A stretch of 33,399 nt of DNA from Phytohabitans sp036906915 (GCF_036906915.1 NZ_JBAKHX010000083.1:1-33399); one strand, 5' to 3'; positions 24,482 through 32,588 are shown, counted from the first letter of the stretch. The notes: generated from the letters alone by a model not told the origin. Numbers and translations: made by a program.

Positions 24482-25321
24482 TCAGGGCTGGACGAGGCCG
24501 TCGTAGGCGTCCGGGCGGCGGTCGCGGTAGAACGCCCACCGGTCGCGCACCTCGGCGAGCAGGCCCAGGTCGAGGTCGCGGACGATCAGCTCGGGCTGGT
24601 ACGGGTCGCCGGTCTCGCCGACGAACTTGCCCTCGGGGTCGACGAAGTACGACGTGCCGTAGAAGTCGTTGTCGCCGAGCTCCTCGATGCCGACCCGGTT
24701 GATCGCGCCGATGAAGTACTCGTTGGCCACCGCGCTCGCCGGCTGCTCCAGCTGCCACAGGTACCCGGACAGCCCCCGGTGCGTCGCCGACGGGTTGAAC
24801 ACGATCGTCGCCCCGCCGAGGCCGAGCGCCCGCCAGCCCTCCGGGAAGTGCCGGTCGTAGCAGATGTACACGCCGATCCGGCCGACGGCGGTGTCGAACG
24901 TGGGGTACCCGAGGTTGCCGGGACGGAAGTAGAACTTCTCCCAGAAGCCCTTGACCTGCGGGATGTGGGTCTTGCGGTACTTGCCCAGGTAGGTGCCGTC
25001 GGCGTCGACCACCGCGGCGGTGTTGTACAGGACCCCGGGCTGCTCCTGCTCGTACATCGGCAGGATCATCACCATGCCCAGCTCGGCGGCCAGTGCTTGG
25101 AAGCGCTCGGTCGTCGGGCCGGGGATCGACTCCGCGTAGGAGTAGTACTCCTTGTCCTGCACCTGGCAGAAGTACGGACCGTAGAAGAGTTCCTGGAAAC
25201 AGATGACCTTGGCGCCCTGGGCGGCCGCCTGCCGGGCGTACTCTTCGTGCGCCTTGATCATCGATTCCTTGTCGCCGGTCCAGTTCGTCTGCACGAGAGC
25301 GGCTCGGATGAGGTCTGCCAT
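24482..25321 (-). CDS. Beta-ureidopropionase (N-carbamoyl-beta-alanine amidohydrolase)
   Basis: A 279-residue nitrilase-superfamily enzyme that hydrolyses N-carbamoyl-beta-alanine to beta-alanine, ammonia and CO2, the step after dihydropyrimidinase. The Glu-Lys-Cys catalytic triad is visible as E44 (CFQELFYGPYF), K117 (KYRKTHIP) and C154 (VYICYDRHFPE). GFWEKFYFRPGN is a segment shared with plant and bacterial ureidopropionases. ATG 25321 has GGGAG six bases upstream; two bases of frame further up give a nearer ATG that would leave no room for that site. It is the first gene of the operon, read from the promoter at 25371-25399. An N-carbamyl-D-amino acid hydrolase role is the main alternative. 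Confidence 0.95.
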   Translation of the reverse strand: MADLIRAALVQTNWTGDKESMIKAHEEYARQAAAQGAKVICFQELFYGPYFCQVQDKEYYSYAESIPGPTTERFQALAAELGMVMILPMYEQEQPGVLYNTAAVVDADGTYLGKYRKTHIPQVKGFWEKFYFRPGNLGYPTFDTAVGRIGVYICYDRHFPEGWRALGLGGATIVFNPSATHRGLSGYLWQLEQPASAVANEYFIGAINRVGIEELGDNDFYGTSYFVDPEGKFVGETGDPYQPELIVRDLDLGLLAEVRDRWAFYRDRRPDAYDGLVQP

Positions 25322-25368
25322 GATCATCTCCCGGCTTCCCCTGTTGGCTTTTCGCAGCTGATGGCGTA

Positions 25369-25389
25369 GGACTTTAGTGACACAAGTCC
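25369..25389. promoter_or_regulatory. Inverted-repeat operator between MocR and the pyrimidine operon
   Basis: GGACTT (25369-25374) and AAGTCC (25384-25389) form a perfect 6-bp inverted repeat with a 9-bp spacer. It overlaps the -10 box and spacer of the operon promoter on the minus strand. As the only clear dyad between the divergent MocR gene and the operon besides GTAAC/GTTAC (25410-25435), it is the best candidate MocR site. The binding is inferred. Confidence 0.6.
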
Positions 25390-25399
25390 AGGCGGACAA
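25371..25399 (-). promoter_or_regulatory. Promoter of the pyrimidine catabolism operon
   Basis: On the minus strand TTGTCC (25394-25399) and TAAAGT (25371-25376) are spaced by exactly 17 bp. The predicted start is near 25364, giving a leader of about 43 nt to the ureidopropionase ATG. The inverted repeat at 25369-25389 lies within it, so a bound regulator would block or reshape the promoter. Confidence 0.55.
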
Positions 25400-25435
25400 T
25401 GGCCGATTCGTAACAGCTCATTGCGGAGAAGTTAC

Positions 25436-26842
25436 ATGCTCCAGCTCATCGCCGGTGCGGTCAACGACCGAAGCGCGCGTGGCATCGCCGCCGCGGTGAG
25501 CCGCCTCGTGCACGCCGGTGAGCTGCCCGCGGGTGCCCGCCTCCCCACCGTGCGCTCGGTCGCGCAGGCGCTCGGGATCAGCCCCACGACCGTCAGCGAG
25601 GCGTGGCGCTCCCTCGCCGGCGCGGGCGCGATCCAGACCAGGGGACGTTCCGGGACGTTCGTGACGACACCCGGCAGACCACGCCAGAAGCTCCGGTACG
25701 CCCGGCTCACCGCCAGCCCGTCCACGCTGCCGCACGACTTTTCCACCGGCGTGCCCGATCACGACCTGCTCCCCGACCTCGCGCCCGCGCTGCGGCGGAT
25801 CGGCGACACGCGCCTCACCACCTCGTACCTGGAAGAGCCGGTCCTGCCCCGTCTGGAGGCGGTGCTGCGCGAACGGTGGCCGTTCCGGCCGCAGCAGCTG
25901 ACCGTCGTCGACGGCGCCCTCGACGCGCTCGACCGGATCATCACCGCCACGGTACGGCTCGGCGCCCACGTCGTCGTGGAGAACCCGACCTTTCCACCGC
26001 TGCTCGACCTGCTGGAACAGGCCGGCGCTGTCCCGGTACCCGTGACCATGGACGCGGCCGGGATCGAACCCGCCGCCCTGGCGGCGGCGCTGGCGTGCGC
26101 TCCCGCCGCGGTGCTCCTCCAGCCGCGCGCGCACAACCCCACCGGCGTGTCGATGACCCCCGCGCGCGCCGGGGAGCTCGCGGCGGTGCTGGCCGACCAC
26201 CCCTCGGTGATCGTCGTGGAGGACGACCACGTCGGCGACATCGCCACCGCGCCGGCGGTCTCACTCGGCGCGCACCTGCCCGACCAGGTCCTGCACGTGC
26301 GCAGCTTCTCCAAGAGCCACGGCCCCGACCTGCGGCTCGCCGCCGTCGGCGGGCCGGGCGCGCTGATCGCGGCGGTCGCCGACCGCCGGCTACTCGGCCC
26401 CGGCTGGTCCAGCCGGGTGCTTCAAGCGGTGCTCGTCGACCTGCTCACGGACGCCGCGACCACGCGGGCAGTCACGACCGCGAGGATGGAGTACGCCCGG
26501 CGGCGCACACTGCTGTCCGCGGCGCTCGCCAAACGGGGCGTCGCCGCGACCGCCGCCGATGGCATCAACATGTGGGTACCGGTCCGGGACGAGCAGGTGG
26601 CGCTGCTGACCCTGGCCGCGCACGGTGTGGCCGTGGCGCCCGGCGGGCCGTTTCAGGTGCGGCCGCTCGGCGACCCGCTCGGCGACCCACTCGGCGACCC
26701 ACTCGGCGACCATGTGCGGGTGACCGTCGGGCTGGTCCGCGACGGCTTCGACGACCTGGCCGACCTACTGGCCGAGGCGGCCGGCGCCCGCCATCGTGCC
26801 AGCGGCCCCCGCCCCCGCTCGCTACACCGCGGCACCCGTTGA
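25436..26842 (+). CDS. MocR/PdxR-type GntR regulator (wHTH + aminotransferase fold)
   Basis: A 468-residue regulator. The N-terminal GntR winged helix (about 8-78) includes LPAGARLPTVRSVAQALGIS and VSEAWRSLAGAGAIQTRGRSGTFV. A linker then leads to a class I aminotransferase-like domain (about 100-450) with HNPTGVSM, VIVVEDDHVGD and the PLP-lysine K293 in RSFSKSHGPDLRLA. Such proteins sense PLP or an amino compound rather than transaminate. The divergent operon makes beta-alanine, so an amino-acid effector is plausible. ATG 25436 has GGAGAA five bases upstream. Near the C-terminus, residues 410-425 are four exact PLGD repeats encoded by a 12-bp tandem repeat. Confidence 0.93.
   Translation: MLQLIAGAVNDRSARGIAAAVSRLVHAGELPAGARLPTVRSVAQALGISPTTVSEAWRSLAGAGAIQTRGRSGTFVTTPGRPRQKLRYARLTASPSTLPHDFSTGVPDHDLLPDLAPALRRIGDTRLTTSYLEEPVLPRLEAVLRERWPFRPQQLTVVDGALDALDRIITATVRLGAHVVVENPTFPPLLDLLEQAGAVPVPVTMDAAGIEPAALAAALACAPAAVLLQPRAHNPTGVSMTPARAGELAAVLADHPSVIVVEDDHVGDIATAPAVSLGAHLPDQVLHVRSFSKSHGPDLRLAAVGGPGALIAAVADRRLLGPGWSSRVLQAVLVDLLTDAATTRAVTTARMEYARRRTLLSAALAKRGVAATAADGINMWVPVRDEQVALLTLAAHGVAVAPGGPFQVRPLGDPLGDPLGDPLGDHVRVTVGLVRDGFDDLADLLAEAAGARHRASGPRPRSLHRGTR
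26663..26710. repeat. 12-bp coding minisatellite (x4) in the MocR gene
   Basis: Four tandem 12-bp units (two CCGCTCGGCGAC, then two CCACTCGGCGAC) encode Pro-Leu-Gly-Asp four times, in frame at residues 410-425. Since 12 is a multiple of three, copy-number change would keep the frame. Homologues normally have a short loop at this place, so the extra units look like recent slippage. Confidence 0.9.
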
Positions 26843-26852
26843 GGCGGGTGCC
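26831..26852. terminator. Bidirectional hairpin between MocR and the sigma-factor operon
   Basis: GGCACCCG (26831-26838) pairs perfectly with CGGGTGCC (26845-26852) around a six-base loop that contains the MocR stop codon. The convergent gene's stop is at 26853, so one hairpin probably ends transcription from both sides. Confidence 0.65.
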
Positions 26853-28100
26853 TCAGCAGTTCCAGGACAGCAGGTCCAGGCCGGCGCGGTCGTTGCCGAT
26901 CGGCATGCCGTACAGGCGGCGGCCGTCGTCGCTGAGCGTCATCGGAAAGCCGTTCTCCGACTCGTCCAGCTCGTACACCTGACCGTCCCGGACCACGGCG
27001 GCCGACCCGCCGTTGGGCGGTGAGGTCAGCACGACCCAGCCGGCCGCGTTGACCGCCTCCGCCGGCCCCACGCGGTCCGGCCACGTGGTGACCGCGCCGG
27101 TGGCGAGCTCCCAGCGGGCCGGGATGTAGGTCTGCGACTCATTCGCGGGCGCTGCCGGCTCCACACCTCCCGGCCGCGACACGGACGGCTCGGTCGTCTC
27201 TGGCGGCGCCTTGCTGACCCAGCCGACCGCCCATCCGCCGCGGACCGCCGTCGCCTGGCCGCCCGTGAAGCCCTCGGGCAGGGCGAGCGGCTTCGGCGCG
27301 CCGTCGAGCGCCCAAGCCATCGGCCGGCCCGCCTTGCCGTCGGCCTCCAACTGGGTGCCGCCGACCATCGCGCCGTCCTCGTCGAGGTCGCGCGCGCCGA
27401 CGTCGCCGGGCAGCTTGACCTGTACCACCGCGTCCAGGTCGTCGCCCTTCCAGAAGACCGTGGCGGACCGCCTGGAGGTCCAGACGTCACCGAGCACGTC
27501 GCCACGCTCGGTGATCGCTCGCGCGATCACCGACCCGGAGAGATCCGGCGTCTCCAGCTCGCGTACCTTGCCGTCGCGGTACAGCCAGGCGAACTCGCGC
27601 CCGGTCTCCGCCGTCGCCGAGCCGACCACCACCCCCGCCGCGTTGACGTCACGCGCCTCGGCCGACTTCGCCCGCACCTTCAGGACCTGCGGTTTCCCGT
27701 CGGTCCACAGCACCGGACGGGTTTCCCCGTTCGGACCGGCCACGCCCCCGACGGCGTACCTGCCGGTCGGGTCCGCGGCAACGTACCCGGCGAACTCCTG
27801 CTCGTCCGGCATCGGCAGCGCGTTCACCGTGCAGTCGGAGTACGGCTTGGCGGAGTCACCGACGAGCGTGTCCACACCGTCCGGCCCCTCCGCCAACGGC
27901 GAACCGAGGGCCTGGGTCAACGCGAACGTGCCGACCATGGCCAGGGCGGTCACCCCGCCGGCCGCCGCGTACCAGCGCCGGCGCTTGACCCGCACGCCCG
28001 ACTCCACCGCCCGCTCGAGGTCGACGCGGGGCGGCGGCACATGGGCGCCCTCCAGCAGTACGCGTACGTCCTGCGCCCTGTCTTCTGTGTCGTTCCTCAT
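26853..28100 (-). CDS. Membrane-anchored beta-propeller protein paired with SigE-type sigma factor
   Basis: A 415-residue protein with a cytoplasmic N-terminus (about 1-42, with VPPPRVDLERAVESGVRVKRRRW), one membrane helix (about 43-65) and a large extracytoplasmic part. That part shows repeating strands of HAF/WD-like type, such as ARDVNAAGVVVGSA, ARAITERGDVLGDVW, ARDLDEDGAMVGGT and AEAVNAAGWVVL, suggesting a propeller of five to seven blades. The ATG (28098-28100) overlaps the sigma-factor stop as ATGA and has GAGGAA upstream. The position and topology are those of an anti-sigma or sensor partner, but no zinc-binding anti-sigma motif is seen. The role is inferred. Confidence 0.85.
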   Translation of the reverse strand: MRNDTEDRAQDVRVLLEGAHVPPPRVDLERAVESGVRVKRRRWYAAAGGVTALAMVGTFALTQALGSPLAEGPDGVDTLVGDSAKPYSDCTVNALPMPDEQEFAGYVAADPTGRYAVGGVAGPNGETRPVLWTDGKPQVLKVRAKSAEARDVNAAGVVVGSATAETGREFAWLYRDGKVRELETPDLSGSVIARAITERGDVLGDVWTSRRSATVFWKGDDLDAVVQVKLPGDVGARDLDEDGAMVGGTQLEADGKAGRPMAWALDGAPKPLALPEGFTGGQATAVRGGWAVGWVSKAPPETTEPSVSRPGGVEPAAPANESQTYIPARWELATGAVTTWPDRVGPAEAVNAAGWVVLTSPPNGGSAAVVRDGQVYELDESENGFPMTLSDDGRRLYGMPIGNDRAGLDLLSWNC

Positions 28101-28621
28101 CCCATTCCTCGATCTCCTCCTGGCAGGGCGCCAGCCAGCTCGCCACCCAGCCGTTCCCGCAGCGTCGCGAGTCCGCGGGAGGTCTGTGCCTTGACGTTGC
28201 CTGTGGAGCACCGCATCGCCGCGGCGACCTCCTCCACCGGCATGTCGCACAGAAACCGCATGACCAGCACCGTGCGCTGCCCTTTGGGCAGCGCATCCAG
28301 CGCGCGCACCACCAGGTCGCGATCCTCGACCCCGGTGTCACCCGCCCCGTGGCGCTCCGGGGTGGCCGACATCAGCCACACCTTCGACCACGCCAGCCGG
28401 CGCTCGTCGATGAACGCACGCACCAGCATCCGGTGCACGTAGCCGTCGAGGTTGTCGGCAGCCCGGGCCCGCTTCCAATGCACGTACAGCTTGGTTACCG
28501 TCGTCTGCACCAGGTCGTCGGCGCGGTGCTCGTCCCCGCAGAGCAGGTACGCGGCGCGATGCCAGCGCGCCAACCGCGCCGAGACGAACTCGACGTAGTC
28601 CTGCGTGTCATCCACGCGCAT
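28097..28621 (-). CDS. SigE-family ECF RNA polymerase sigma factor
   Basis: A 174-residue ECF sigma factor of the actinobacterial SigE family. Region 2 includes WHRAAYLLCGDEHRADDLVQTT and KLYVHWKRA. Region 4 includes LDALPKGQRTVLVMRFLCDMPVEEVAAAM and STGNVKAQTSRGLATLRE, the helix-turn-helix that reads the -35 element. ATG 28621 is chosen for GGGAGGAG four bases upstream; a longer start would enter the promoter gap. It is translationally coupled to the anchored propeller protein. Three 9-bp direct repeats of the type (G)CGGTT at 28670-28696 lie upstream in the gap with the methyltransferase gene and could be part of an autoregulated promoter. Confidence 0.94.
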   Translation of the reverse strand: MRVDDTQDYVEFVSARLARWHRAAYLLCGDEHRADDLVQTTVTKLYVHWKRARAADNLDGYVHRMLVRAFIDERRLAWSKVWLMSATPERHGAGDTGVEDRDLVVRALDALPKGQRTVLVMRFLCDMPVEEVAAAMRCSTGNVKAQTSRGLATLRERLGGELAGALPGGDRGMG

Positions 28622-28709
28622 GCGGCTCCTCCCGAGGTCCCTCACCCCATTGACGGGTACGCCGGGTAAGTCGGTTGCGTCGGTTCTGCGGTTGGTTCAG
28701 GGTCGCTCC

Positions 28710-29414
28710 ATGGGGAATCAATGGTTGCTGGACGAGCTCGCGCACGCGGGGCCGGAGCATCTCGATCCGGATTTCGTGGCCGGGTACGACCGCAAACAGG
28801 GTATGCCGGATCCGTCGGGCGACCTGGCGGCCCTGCGCGCGGCCGGGGTGACCGCCGACGCGACGGTCGTCGACCTGGGTGCCGGCACGGGGCGGCTGGC
28901 GATGGCGGCGGCCCGCGAGTTCCGGCGGGTGGTGGCCGTCGACGTGTCACCGGCCATGCTGGGTCACCTGGCGCGCACGGCGGACGCCGAGGGCCTTACC
29001 AACCTGGAGCGGGTACACGCCGGCTTCCTCAGCTACCGCCACGAAGGCCCGCCCGCCGACGCCGTGGTGACCCGGCACGCGCTCCACCAGCTGCCCGACT
29101 TCTGGAAGGCCGTGGCCTTGGACCGGATCGCCGGGATGCTGCGGCCGGGCGGCGTGCTGCGGCTGCGCGACCTGATCTACGACTTCCGGCCGGCCGAGGC
29201 CGAGGCGGTGTTCGGGCGCTGGTTCGCGGGCGCCGCCGACGACCCGCGCGCCGGGTACACGGCCGCCGACTACGCCGAGCACATCCGCACCGAGCACAGC
29301 ACCTTCCGATGGCTGCTGGAGCCGATGCTGGACATGGCCGGGTTCGACGTGGTCGACGCGGAGTTCCCGCACCCGTGTTACGGGTCCTACACCTGCGTCT
29401 TGCGGACGGCGTAG
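28710..29414 (+). CDS. Class I SAM-dependent methyltransferase
   Basis: A 234-residue soluble methyltransferase. Motif I is VVDLGAGTGRLAMAAA (about residues 49-64), followed by the acidic end of strand 2 in VVAVDVSPAML, and post-motif TRHALHQLPDFWKAVALDRIAGMLRPGGVLRLRD, typical of the Methyltransf_25/11 type. A C-terminal cap follows (EHIRTEHSTFRWLLEPMLDMAGFDVV). The ATG at 28710 has AGGG seven bases upstream. The substrate is unknown. The last 28 bp overlap the convergent cupin gene. The N-terminal WLLDELAHAGPEHLDPDFVAGYDRKQ block is common in small-molecule methyltransferases of actinomycetes. Confidence 0.92.
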   Translation: MGNQWLLDELAHAGPEHLDPDFVAGYDRKQGMPDPSGDLAALRAAGVTADATVVDLGAGTGRLAMAAAREFRRVVAVDVSPAMLGHLARTADAEGLTNLERVHAGFLSYRHEGPPADAVVTRHALHQLPDFWKAVALDRIAGMLRPGGVLRLRDLIYDFRPAEAEAVFGRWFAGAADDPRAGYTAADYAEHIRTEHSTFRWLLEPMLDMAGFDVVDAEFPHPCYGSYTCVLRTA

Positions 29415-29761
29415 CCAGGCACCGAGGGCCAGCGCACGGTGAGCACCACCGACGCCTCCTCGGCGTACCAGGAGTGGTCGACACCCGGTCCCCAGATCAC
29501 GTAGTCGCCCTGCTTGGCGAGCACCACCTCGCGGTCCGGCAGGTCGACTCGGAACCGGCCGCTGATCAGCACCAGCAGGGCGGTGCGTACCTCGCCGGTG
29601 GTCCACCGCTCGCGCTGGTCGCCGGGCGGGTGCACGCCCCACTTGATCTCGACCTCGGTGCTGTGCCGAATGTCGCCGGCCGGTTTGAAGTACCCGAGGA
29701 GCCAGCCCGCGTCCAGGGCCCCGTCCACGTTCGCGTTGCCGGTGTAGACGCTCTCTGCCAC
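29387..29761 (-). CDS. Cupin-domain protein
   Basis: A small single-domain cupin of about 124 residues. The barrel strands are seen in EIKWGVHPPGDQRERWTTGEVRTALLVLISGRFRVDLPDREVVLAKQGDYVIWGPGVDHSWYAEEASVVLTVRWP. The usual first-motif GxH pair is only partly present (HPPGDQRERW), while motif 2 is clear as GDYVIWGPGVDHSW with the metal-type histidine. The start is uncertain: GTG 29761 or GTG 29779; neither has a ribosome site. The 3' end overlaps the methyltransferase gene by 28 bp. The function is unknown; metal binding may be weakened. Confidence 0.82.
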   Translation of the reverse strand: MAESVYTGNANVDGALDAGWLLGYFKPAGDIRHSTEVEIKWGVHPPGDQRERWTTGEVRTALLVLISGRFRVDLPDREVVLAKQGDYVIWGPGVDHSWYAEEASVVLTVRWPSVPGYAVRKTQV

Positions 29762-29788
29762 GGACGGCGACGCTAGCACCCGCGCGGA

Positions 29789-29818
29789 GATGGGGCCCCG
29801 GCGAGGCCGGGGCCCATC
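29789..29818 (-). terminator. Hairpin terminator after the LPMO gene
   Basis: GATGGGGCCCCGGC (29789-29802) pairs with GCCGGGGCCCATC (29806-29818) with a GAG loop and a single bulged G. It begins eight bases beyond the LPMO stop at 29826 and before the cupin start. Confidence 0.75.
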
Positions 29819-29825
29819 ACGCGTG

Positions 29826-30890
29826 TCAGCTACACGCGGCGCCGTTCAGCTTGATCGCTGTCGGCCCTGGTGCGCCGCTGCTCACGAACCCGATCGTGGC
29901 CGACGCTCCGGCCGCGAGCGACTGGCTCCAGCTCGGCGCGGCCGCGGTGACCGTGGTGCCGCTCTGGGTCACAGTCGCGTTCCAGCCGCTGTTGATCGTC
30001 GCGCCCGCCGGCATCGTCCAGCTCGCCGTCCACGGGCCCACCGGCGCGGTGCCGTTGTTGCGGACGGTGACCTCGGCCTGGAAGCCACCCGACCACGAGC
30101 TGACCGTCTTCACGGTGCCGGTGCACGAGCCGGTGGGTGCCGGCGTCGTCGGCTCGGTGGTCGGCGGGGTGGTGGGAGGCGTCGTGGGCGGGGTGGTCGG
30201 CGGTGTCGTGGGCGGGGTGCCGCCACCGAACTGCACGTCGACGCAGTTGTAGAACGCCTCGGGACTGTCAGAGCGCTGCCAGATCGAGTAGATGATGTGG
30301 CGGCCCGACTTGTTGGGCAGGCGGGCGTTCCAGTAGTACTCCGACCCCGACACGCCGCTCTTGGTCGGCGGGTTGGTGACCGTGTCGAACGGCGCCGCTT
30401 CCAGGTCGGACCACTTCAGCGGCTGGGTCGGGTCGAACCCGTCCTTGGTGACGTACTGCGTCCAGGTGCCCGGGTGCGGGGCCCACGCGTTGTACCGGAA
30501 TTCCATCGTGGCGCCGGCCTGGACCTGGGTCACCGGCCAGTCGAGCCGCGCCGCGTTGTAGGCCGCGTACTTCGTGCTGCCGGCGCCGCAGAGCTGCCCG
30601 TCCGGGATGATCTCCCGGTGGCGACCGGCCGCCTGGCTGATCAGTACCGCGTAGAAGTCCCACAGCGGCTGCTTGCCGCCTTGTGCGACCGCCGCGGCGC
30701 AGGCGGGGTTGGTGGGGTTGATGTCGCCGCCCCCACCTGCCAGGCCGTCGACGTAGCAGGCGTAGGTGCGGGTGGCCGGCGACACGAAGGCGCCGTGCGC
30801 CTGCGCCGGGGACGGATTCATCAACAGCGGCACGCCACTGCCAAGAACCGCGGCGGCGGCGAACACCGCCAACCTGCGTTTCGCTTTCAC
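29826..30890 (-). CDS. Secreted AA10 lytic polysaccharide monooxygenase with CBM2
   Basis: A 354-residue secreted copper enzyme that oxidatively cleaves chitin or cellulose. The signal peptide ends AQA|H, so mature residue 1 is H32, the first copper-brace histidine (HGAFVSPATRTYACYVDG). The second brace histidine is H139 in YNAWAPHPGTW. The catalytic domain ends near YNCVDVQF. It is followed by a linker of repeated TPPT units and a C-terminal family 2 carbohydrate-binding module (about 255-354) with CTGTVKTVSSWSGGFQAEVTV and WTASWTMPAG. GTG 30890 has AGGGA six bases upstream. The CBM2 and FGGG domain end fit either chitin- or cellulose-active groups; I cannot choose. Confidence 0.96.
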   Translation of the reverse strand: MKAKRRLAVFAAAAVLGSGVPLLMNPSPAQAHGAFVSPATRTYACYVDGLAGGGGDINPTNPACAAAVAQGGKQPLWDFYAVLISQAAGRHREIIPDGQLCGAGSTKYAAYNAARLDWPVTQVQAGATMEFRYNAWAPHPGTWTQYVTKDGFDPTQPLKWSDLEAAPFDTVTNPPTKSGVSGSEYYWNARLPNKSGRHIIYSIWQRSDSPEAFYNCVDVQFGGGTPPTTPPTTPPTTPPTTPPTTEPTTPAPTGSCTGTVKTVSSWSGGFQAEVTVRNNGTAPVGPWTASWTMPAGATINSGWNATVTQSGTTVTAAAPSWSQSLAAGASATIGFVSSGAPGPTAIKLNGAACS

Positions 30891-31059
30891 GTGTGTTCCC
30901 TTTCGTACAGCTACGGGGCATCGAAAGCACGGACGGCGCCGATCCCGGGGGCGTTGCCTCTTTACGCCCGAGCCCGGTGCGCCGTCGCGGTAGAAAGAGC
31001 CACTCGCAGCCGCCACGCGGAGATCATTCAATCATGGGTACGAATATCCGCGCAAACGA

Positions 31060-31093
31060 CCGGGCCCGGTCTCCGTGCGGAGGCCGGGCCCGG
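31060..31093 (-). terminator. Hairpin terminator after the LVIVD-repeat gene
   Basis: A 16-bp stem, CCGGGCCCGGTCTCCG (31060-31075) against CGGAGGCCGGGCCCGG (31078-31093), with a two-base centre and a single G-T wobble. It lies 31 bp past the stop at 31124, in the gap before the LPMO promoter. Confidence 0.75.
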
Positions 31094-31123
31094 TGGGTCC
31101 TGCTGTGCGCCTGTCGCGTCCCG

Positions 31124-32536
31124 TCAGTACGCGGTCTGCGTCTGCGCGTTGAACTGCCAGTACCTGTTGTCTTCCGCGCCCCACAGCCGGGAGTCGTTGA
31201 CCTCGAGGACGTCGAGTCCCTTCTGGTCGTTCGAGTAGATGAACCCGTTGTAGTAGTACGCGGACCAGGACCCGCCGAACGTCAGCGTGTCGGCGTTGAC
31301 GGGGCCCCGCTCCCAGAACGCGATCTCCTTGGGGTTCGACGAGTTCGTGAAGTCCCAAACGGAGATGCCGCCCTGGTACCAGGCCTGGACCATGATGTCG
31401 CGGCCCGGCACCGGGATCAGCGAGCCGTTGTGCGCCACGCAGTTCTCGGTGTCCGCGTTCGCGCGCGGGATCTTGTAGTAGCTCTTGAACACCAGGTGCC
31501 GGTTGTCCCCCCGGCCCGCGATGTTGTAGATCGCGTCGGCGCCCTTCTCGGGACCGACCTCGTCGTTGCACTCCGCGCCGACGCCGCCGCCGAGCTCGTC
31601 CGTGAAGACGACCTTTGTGCCGGCGTTGTTGAACGTCGCCGAGTGCCAGAACGCGAAGTTCACCGTGTCGCGGATGCGGTCGAGCACCCGCGGCGCTTCG
31701 GGCTTGCTGATGTCGAACAGCAGACCGTCACCCATGCAGGCGCCCGCGGCCAGATTGAGCGCCGGGTAGGCCGTGATGTCGTGGCAGCCGGTGGTCTCGT
31801 AGCTGTAGTTGTCAGTGCCGTTGCCGCCGTCCGGGAAGAGGTTCGGCGTGCTCACCACGGCGGCCTGCGTCGGCGCCTTCACCGGCACATTGATGATCGA
31901 GATCAGGTCGTGCGGCGTCTTGCAGTCCGGGAACGTGTCGTCCGGGAAGTACGACGAGACGTACACGTACACAGACTTGCGGTCCTTGCCCGGCACCAGA
32001 GTGTGCGTGTGCGAACCGCACTTGGTCTCGACAGACTTGACATAGACCGGGTTGGCCTTGTCGCTGATGTCGAAGATCTTGATGCCCTCCCACGACTCCT
32101 TGATCGTGGGCGACTGGCCCACGCTGTTGCAGGAGTCGTTGTTACGCGAGGAGTCGGTGGACAAGAACAGCAGGTCACCGTAGACGGAGATGTCGTTCTG
32201 GCCGCCCGGGCACAAGACCTGCGTGACAAGCTGCGGCTTGCGCGGCTTGCTGATGTCGTAGATCGCGATGCCGTTGTAGTTACCGGCATAGGCGTACTTG
32301 CCCTGGAACGCGATGTCGGAGTTGACCCCGCTGGCGAGCGGCCCTTCCTTCGGCAGGTTGGCCACCTGCCGGATATTGGGGCTGCTGACGATCTCGTCGA
32401 CGCCCGGGATCTCGTTGGCCGATGGCGCGTAGGCGCTGGTAGGTGCGGAGAGTGCGGCTCCCGCGAGGGTGAGAGCGGTCGCGGCCACCGCGATTAACCT
32501 CAGTCGCCGCAACCCTCGTGAGGTCGTGATGCTCAT
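31124..32536 (-). CDS. Secreted LVIVD-repeat beta-propeller protein
   Basis: A 470-residue exported protein. A basic N-terminus and hydrophobic stretch end in a likely cleavage site after PTSAYA (about residue 37). The mature part contains repeated motifs of the LVIVD type, for example GIAIYDISKPRKPQLV, GIKIFDISDKANPVYV, GLLFDISKPEAPRVL, GISVWDFTNSSNPKEI and GLDVLEVNDSRLW, which build a beta-propeller. Several cysteines (CPGGQND, NNDSCNSV, TKCGSHTH, TTGCHD) suggest disulfides. GGGGAA lies six bases upstream of ATG 32536. The biochemical role is unknown; such proteins are abundant extracellular proteins in actinomycetes. It diverges from a DUF305 gene across a region with a Crp-like site. Confidence 0.92.
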   Translation of the reverse strand: MSITTSRGLRRLRLIAVAATALTLAGAALSAPTSAYAPSANEIPGVDEIVSSPNIRQVANLPKEGPLASGVNSDIAFQGKYAYAGNYNGIAIYDISKPRKPQLVTQVLCPGGQNDISVYGDLLFLSTDSSRNNDSCNSVGQSPTIKESWEGIKIFDISDKANPVYVKSVETKCGSHTHTLVPGKDRKSVYVYVSSYFPDDTFPDCKTPHDLISIINVPVKAPTQAAVVSTPNLFPDGGNGTDNYSYETTGCHDITAYPALNLAAGACMGDGLLFDISKPEAPRVLDRIRDTVNFAFWHSATFNNAGTKVVFTDELGGGVGAECNDEVGPEKGADAIYNIAGRGDNRHLVFKSYYKIPRANADTENCVAHNGSLIPVPGRDIMVQAWYQGGISVWDFTNSSNPKEIAFWERGPVNADTLTFGGSWSAYYYNGFIYSNDQKGLDVLEVNDSRLWGAEDNRYWQFNAQTQTAY

Positions 32537-32588
32537 TGGCGATTCCCCGTTCGAAAGGCAATGGAGCGTGTCGACACCTTACCGACGC

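Noticed and set aside
25436..26842. MocR gene as the missing beta-alanine aminotransferase
   Set aside because: It carries a GntR DNA-binding domain, and MocR proteins are regulators; no evidence favours catalysis.
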